Made by a program: the position numbers and the translations under genes
Assembly (NCBI GenBank): GCA_038214135.1
Contig: JBBQSD010000081.1
Span: 1-27,336, forward strand
Origin: JANLSE01 sp038214135
GTDB taxonomy: Bacteria > Chloroflexota > Chloroflexia > Chloroflexales > Roseiflexaceae
Direction of reading: 5' to 3'
Length of the DNA stretch: 27,336 nt
Notes under the pieces: model-generated
Database searches by the model: none
The model's input: the letters and a program-made list of their open reading frames with translations, nothing else
Told to the model about the DNA's origin: nothing
In this document: piece after piece, positions 24,163 through 27,336 of the stretch
Layout of the letters: the number at the start of each line of letters is the position of its first letter
Numbering within the stretch: position 1 is the stretch's first letter

Positions 24163-25002
24163 TCACCTTGTCAGCGTATCACGTTGCTGGCATTCTGGGC
24201 AATAATGGGTTCCGCGTTGGCCAACAAAGATCTTGACGATTATTGCACCACAGCGTTGGCAGGGTTGGCCCGTTCGATCATAGGCGAAGAAGTGTTGCTG
24301 GTTGGTTCCGGCTTCGCCATATGCATTGCGGTAATCACGAAGCGTGCTGCCACCATGCTGAATGCCAGCATCGAGTGCGGATCGGATGGCGGCATGCAGT
24401 TGTTCAATCTCATCGTTATTCAGAGTGCTACTCGTTCGCAATGGATGTATACGCGCCCGCCAGAGTGCCTCATCGGCATAGATGTTGCCAATTCCCGCCA
24501 CAATATGCTGATCCAACAGGAATGGTTTGAGCTGGCGGTTGCGCCTGCGTAACAGTTCGCCAAGGAGTTCAGGTGTGAAGGCTGGATCGAGTGGTTCTGC
24601 ACCATGCAGGCCCTCCAAATTCGCTACCCCGGCAACATCCAGCAGGCGTGCCCGCCCAAACTTGCGGGTATCGTGAAAGAAGATCTGACGGCCATCACTC
24701 AGCCCGATCACGAGGTGGACATATAGTCCAGGCTCGATCATCGGCTCCTCAACGGTGATATGCCCAGACATGCGCAGGTGCAGGGCGAGTGTCCAACCGC
24801 CATCGAGCTCAAGCAAAATCCATTTTGCCCGCCGCCGTGCGCCCTGGACAACACGCCCTGCCAGTAATGCGCGAAACTCGTCTGGAGTAGGTGTCTCAAC
24901 CATCCGCTCCCAATCGAGCTTGGTAACACCCGTAAACTGGCAACCCATAATCTGTGCTGCAAGGCTATCGGTGGCGTGCTGAACCTCTGGTAACTCTGGC
25001 AT
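24163..25002 (-). CDS. mutM: Formamidopyrimidine-DNA glycosylase (Fpg/MutM)
   Basis: The protein has 279 residues. ATG 25002 is chosen because the mature protein must begin with the catalytic proline (M-PELPEVQ), and AAAGGA lies 7 nt upstream; the frame extends 11 codons further without that start. After Met removal Pro1 is the Schiff-base nucleophile and Glu2 the acid. The RRRAKWILLEL lysine, HLRMSGH, DTRKFGRARL, the helix-two-turn-helix stretch LDQHIVAGIGNIYADEALWRARIHP and the zinc finger CQRC...RGTHYCPEC are all present, which marks a full MutM rather than an Nei relative. It excises 8-oxoguanine and formamidopyrimidines in base-excision repair. It appears monocistronic, flanked by repeat fields on both sides. 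Confidence 0.97.
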   Translation of the reverse strand: MPELPEVQHATDSLAAQIMGCQFTGVTKLDWERMVETPTPDEFRALLAGRVVQGARRRAKWILLELDGGWTLALHLRMSGHITVEEPMIEPGLYVHLVIGLSDGRQIFFHDTRKFGRARLLDVAGVANLEGLHGAEPLDPAFTPELLGELLRRRNRQLKPFLLDQHIVAGIGNIYADEALWRARIHPLRTSSTLNNDEIEQLHAAIRSALDAGIQHGGSTLRDYRNAYGEAGTNQQHFFAYDRTGQPCQRCGAIIVKIFVGQRGTHYCPECQQRDTLTR

Positions 25003-25110
25003 ATGGTTTCCTTTAGAATCTCGCGCTATAATCATAGGAGCGATTTATCTTTAAGCCGCTACGCACTGCAAGCGGTTAGGGTGATCCCGTCCACCCTAAC
25101 AACCCACAGT

Positions 25111-25284
25111 CGGGGCCTTGCCCCGAATGGAACTCGGCGGCTTTACTACCATCGTGGGGCATGCCACAGCTGCGATCAATATATAATGGTGGCTGATAGT
25201 ATGTATTTGCCCTTGGTCTTGCCTATCGGCAAAGGATGTTCGTGGCCCATCAACGTCGGTTGGTCATGCCACGGCTGCGGTCAA
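25111..25284. repeat. GC hairpin and two family E end modules
   Basis: CGGGGC/GCCCCG forms a hairpin at 25111-25125. GGGGCATGCCACAGCTGCGAT (25157-25177) and GGTCATGCCACGGCTGCGGT (25262-25281) are two copies of the family E end module about 105 bp apart. These fill the gene-free gap 25003-25439 with the two items below. Confidence 0.65.
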
Positions 25285-25303
25285 TTGATGGTTGTGGCAA
25301 ATT

Positions 25304-25359
25304 CCCTCACCCCTGCTGCGCCGCCCCTCTCCCACTTGGAGAGGGGCCGGGGGTGAGGG
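25304..25359. repeat. Long nested GC-rich hairpin
   Basis: The outer arms CCCTCACCCC (25304-25313) and GGGGTGAGGG (25350-25359) enclose inner arms CCCCTCTCC (25324-25332) and GGAGAGGGG (25338-25346), which pair perfectly over a 5-nt loop. Related C/G-run hairpins sit inside the broken transposase at 27079-27103. It may act as a terminator for upstream transcripts, but there is no T-run. Confidence 0.7.
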
Positions 25360-25368
25360 CGGCTCTCG

Positions 25369-25407
25369 GTTCCGCAGTTCCGCAGTTTAGTAGTTCTTGG
25401 TTCTGAC
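25369..25407. repeat. 8-bp tandem repeat GTTCCGCA (family C) upstream of manA
   Basis: GTTCCGCA occurs twice, then GTTTAGTA, GTTCTTG and GTTCTGAC, all in near 8-bp register. It ends about 20 nt before AAGGAG of manA, the same position relative to a gene as the array at 2767-2798. A heptamer-like GACTCCCGAATACTTG follows. Confidence 0.6.
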
Positions 25408-25439
25408 TCCCGAATACTTGTTGATACAAGGAGCTTCCC

Positions 25440-26420
25440 ATGACACTGCCACCATTGGTGTTGGAACGCCGCCTCGATAGCCGAATCTGGGGTGGGCGCA
25501 CACTTGGCCCATGGCTTGGTATCGACAATCCACCCAATCAACTGGCCGAGTCGTGGCAGGTGTATGCCCAGAACCGAGTTGCGACCGGGCCATTTGTTGG
25601 CCGGAGCCTTGCCGATCTTGCTATCGAATATGGCCCCGCGCTGGTTGGAACCGTCAGCTATGCCCGTTATGCTGCCGATTTCCCGTTGCTGGCCAAGTTT
25701 ATTGATGCTGCCGATCATCTGTCGATCCAGGTGCATCCCGATGATACCTATGCCCATACTGTCGAAGCAGCAACTGGCTTCCATGGTAAAACCGAAGCCT
25801 GGTATATTCTACACGCCGAACCAGGCGCGGAACTATTTCATGGCCTGAATACTGCAACCACTCGTGAAGCCTTTGCCGCTGCTATTGCCGATGGATCGGT
25901 AACACAACTGCTGCGCCGCGTTGCCGTTCATCCTGGTGATACGATCTTTGTTCCGGCGGGGATGTTGCATGCCATTAATGCCGGGATCTTATTGTTTGAA
26001 ATCCAGCAAACGTCCGATCTAACATATCGGGTCTATGATTATGATCGCCGTGATGCACAGGGACACCCACGCGAACTGCACCTCGATAAAGCACTCGATG
26101 TGATCGACTACCGGGCCGCAGGTTCTGCCCAGATTACACCCCAGCTAATTGGCGATGGACGCACGCTCCTGGTGACCTGTGATTATTTTCGGATGGAACG
26201 CTGGGAATTGCGTGGGCCAGCCACGCACACAACCAACCCAACCAGTTTTGTGATACTCACCGTGATCGATGGCCTTGCGCGCCTGACCACATCCCATGGT
26301 GAATTGCACCTCACCCGCGGCGAATCGGTCGTTCTGCCTGCCAGCCTTGGCGAATATACGCTTGCTCCCAAACCGACAGCAACGCTACTGATGTGTGATA
26401 TTCCTGACCCTGATAGGTGA
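25440..26420 (+). CDS. manA: Type I mannose-6-phosphate isomerase
   Basis: The protein has 326 residues from ATG 25440, with AAGGAG 7 nt upstream. It is the short bacterial ManA form, a cupin metalloenzyme that interconverts fructose-6-phosphate and mannose-6-phosphate and so feeds GDP-mannose and polysaccharide synthesis. The zinc ligands are visible: Gln97 and His99 in SIQVHPDD, Glu119 in KTEAWYIL and His177 in PAGMLHAI. The start LVLERRLDSRIWGGRTL and the active-site segment TYRVYDYDR (about 195-203) are typical. No other sugar-nucleotide gene is adjacent in the window. It is preceded by the nested hairpin and 8-bp repeat. Confidence 0.95.
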   Translation: MTLPPLVLERRLDSRIWGGRTLGPWLGIDNPPNQLAESWQVYAQNRVATGPFVGRSLADLAIEYGPALVGTVSYARYAADFPLLAKFIDAADHLSIQVHPDDTYAHTVEAATGFHGKTEAWYILHAEPGAELFHGLNTATTREAFAAAIADGSVTQLLRRVAVHPGDTIFVPAGMLHAINAGILLFEIQQTSDLTYRVYDYDRRDAQGHPRELHLDKALDVIDYRAAGSAQITPQLIGDGRTLLVTCDYFRMERWELRGPATHTTNPTSFVILTVIDGLARLTTSHGELHLTRGESVVLPASLGEYTLAPKPTATLLMCDIPDPDR

Positions 26421-26480
26421 CATGGTGATAGGGTGACACGATGAACCTGACATGGTCTGTTTGGTGTGAGTTCGAACGAC

Positions 26481-27336
26481 CTACCAATCGATCAGGTCGG
26501 CAAAGGCAAGCGACTCACGCCCGAGCTGGCGATTGATCCAGATACCGGCATTATGCACGGCTGCCATGGCCGCCACGCGGGCCAGAAAGCCATCCGACAT
26601 ATGCGGACGCTCATCATCCAAACGAAACTGCTCGGTCCACTTGCTGTGCGCGACTTCGACGATTTGGCGCAGGGGCGCATGCCAGGAGTGTTTACGGTCG
26701 TTGCGGGGCGGAACCAGCACCGCTGCGCCAAAATCGGCCAACCCAGGGCGATGCCGTTCGCGCCCTTCAACCCCGCGATCTGCCAGATAGGGGCCAGCGC
26801 GCCTCCGGGGAGGCCCGAGCGGCCAAGAAATCCTCGGCATACGGCTGTTCTTTGGTACTGGCGAGGGCCACGGCATCGCCCGTCACCACGCCTCGACGAT
26901 CCACCGCGGTCAAGAGGTGCAAGCCCGCATACCAACCCCGTCGATGCGACCAGCCCGTGTTGGCCATGCCATCCCGCCAGCCGGGGCCAATCCGCCGATT
27001 ATTGCGCACGGCGACCCCCATACCATCCCTTTCAGGTGAAGGGTTTTCTCAGACCGTTGCTCATTCCCCGCTCCCTAGCCCCTCCTCCACCGGTGGGGAG
27101 GGGTGTAAAGGGTTTGCAAGAGGTCAATTCCCCCGCGCCCCAACGTGGGAGTGGGGGTTAGGGGGGCGAGGGGGAAAGCGCATCAGGACGCCTTCGCGCA
27201 AATGTTTGATGGCATCGCGAACGAAAGCCCGTTGACGAAGAAACTATGTCCATTGGCGCAGCAGCACCAACGTCACGACTTCACTTTCGGTCAACCTGGC
27301 CGCAGGGCCGTCGGTGGCTGCGATGTGATCGAATCG
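26481..27336 (-). pseudogene. Broken DDE transposase, cut by window edge
   Basis: Reading the minus strand from the right edge, RLTESEVVTLVLLRQW is followed by a stop (27244-27246) and then FLRQRAFVRDAIKHLREG, resembling the N-terminal helices of IS4/IS5/IS982-like transposases. A GC-rich hairpin stretch (about 27060-27175) replaces the next part. From about 27030 the catalytic core resumes: DGMGVAVRN (first Asp), GWYAGLHLLTAVDRRGVVTG, ASTKEQPYAEDF. The frame then shifts near 26815 into GPYLADRGVEG (second Asp), VLVPPRNDRKHSW, IVEVAHSKW (Glu) and GIWINRQLGRESLAFADLIDW, stopping at 26481. A stop codon, a frameshift and an inserted or substituted segment mark it as dead. The exact IS family and ends were not determined. 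The plus-strand reading of this region has no recognisable homology. Confidence 0.75.
27079..27155. repeat. C/G-run hairpins inside the transposase remnant
   Basis: CCCCTCC (27079-27085) pairs with GGAGGGG (27097-27103) around a CCACCGGTGG core. A second G/C block, CCCCCGCGCCCC then GTGGGAGTGGGGG, follows at 27130-27156. They interrupt the transposase reading frame and resemble the hairpin at 25304-25359. Confidence 0.6.

Noticed and set aside
26466..27161. 231-codon plus-strand open frame at the right end
   Set aside because: It has a low-complexity Pro/Arg composition and is antisense to recognisable transposase motifs.

Overview
The window looks like a chromosomal segment of a filamentous or gliding Chloroflexota bacterium (Chloroflexales-like). 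This is inferred from memory and not searched. The reasons are the mix of TPR-CHAT and caspase-like proteins, a Uma2 nuclease, a TgpA-type transglutaminase, a CheB-CheR-PAS fusion and a Der/DUF512 cluster, together with intergenic DNA full of short palindromes with GGGC...GCCC arms. Base composition is moderately GC-rich. I saw no rRNA, tRNA or CRISPR array.

Layout. Positions 1-5130 hold plus-strand genes: an orphan TPR-CHAT clan-CD protease-like protein, then a probable two-gene operon of a Gfo/Idh/MocA-like protein and an MFS transporter. A convergent Uma2 nuclease follows (5136-5756), then a gene-free stretch with palindromes and what looks like the left end of an IS21-type element (5992-6206). 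Positions 6433-10010 carry a CheB-CheR-PAS-PAS protein and a wrecked gene behind it: a PAS-kinase leader joined out of frame to a receiver domain. Positions 10050-12446 (minus) encode a membrane transglutaminase. After a 48-bp tandem repeat come a minus-strand caspase-TIR fusion (13043-14281) and a plus-strand M23 lipoprotein (14688-16487) whose promoter predicts a leaderless mRNA. A 790-bp repeat field follows.

Positions 17278-22115 form a minus-strand operon in transcription order: DUF512 radical SAM protein, GAF-GAF-HD-GYP phosphodiesterase, and the ribosome-assembly GTPase Der. Next are a 74-aa orphan, a DedA protein translationally coupled to a small membrane protein, mutM, a second repeat field, manA, and a broken DDE transposase that runs off the right edge.

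The genes are a mixture of housekeeping (der, mutM, manA, DedA), signalling (CheB-CheR, HD-GYP) and possible conflict or cell-death functions (TPR-CHAT, caspase-TIR). I do not see a clearly new multi-gene system. The best candidates for a second look are the caspase-TIR fusion with a substituted TIR glutamate, the CHAT orphan, the deletion-fused kinase/receiver, and at least four families of interspersed intergenic repeats, one of which shows paired-arm covariation between copies.
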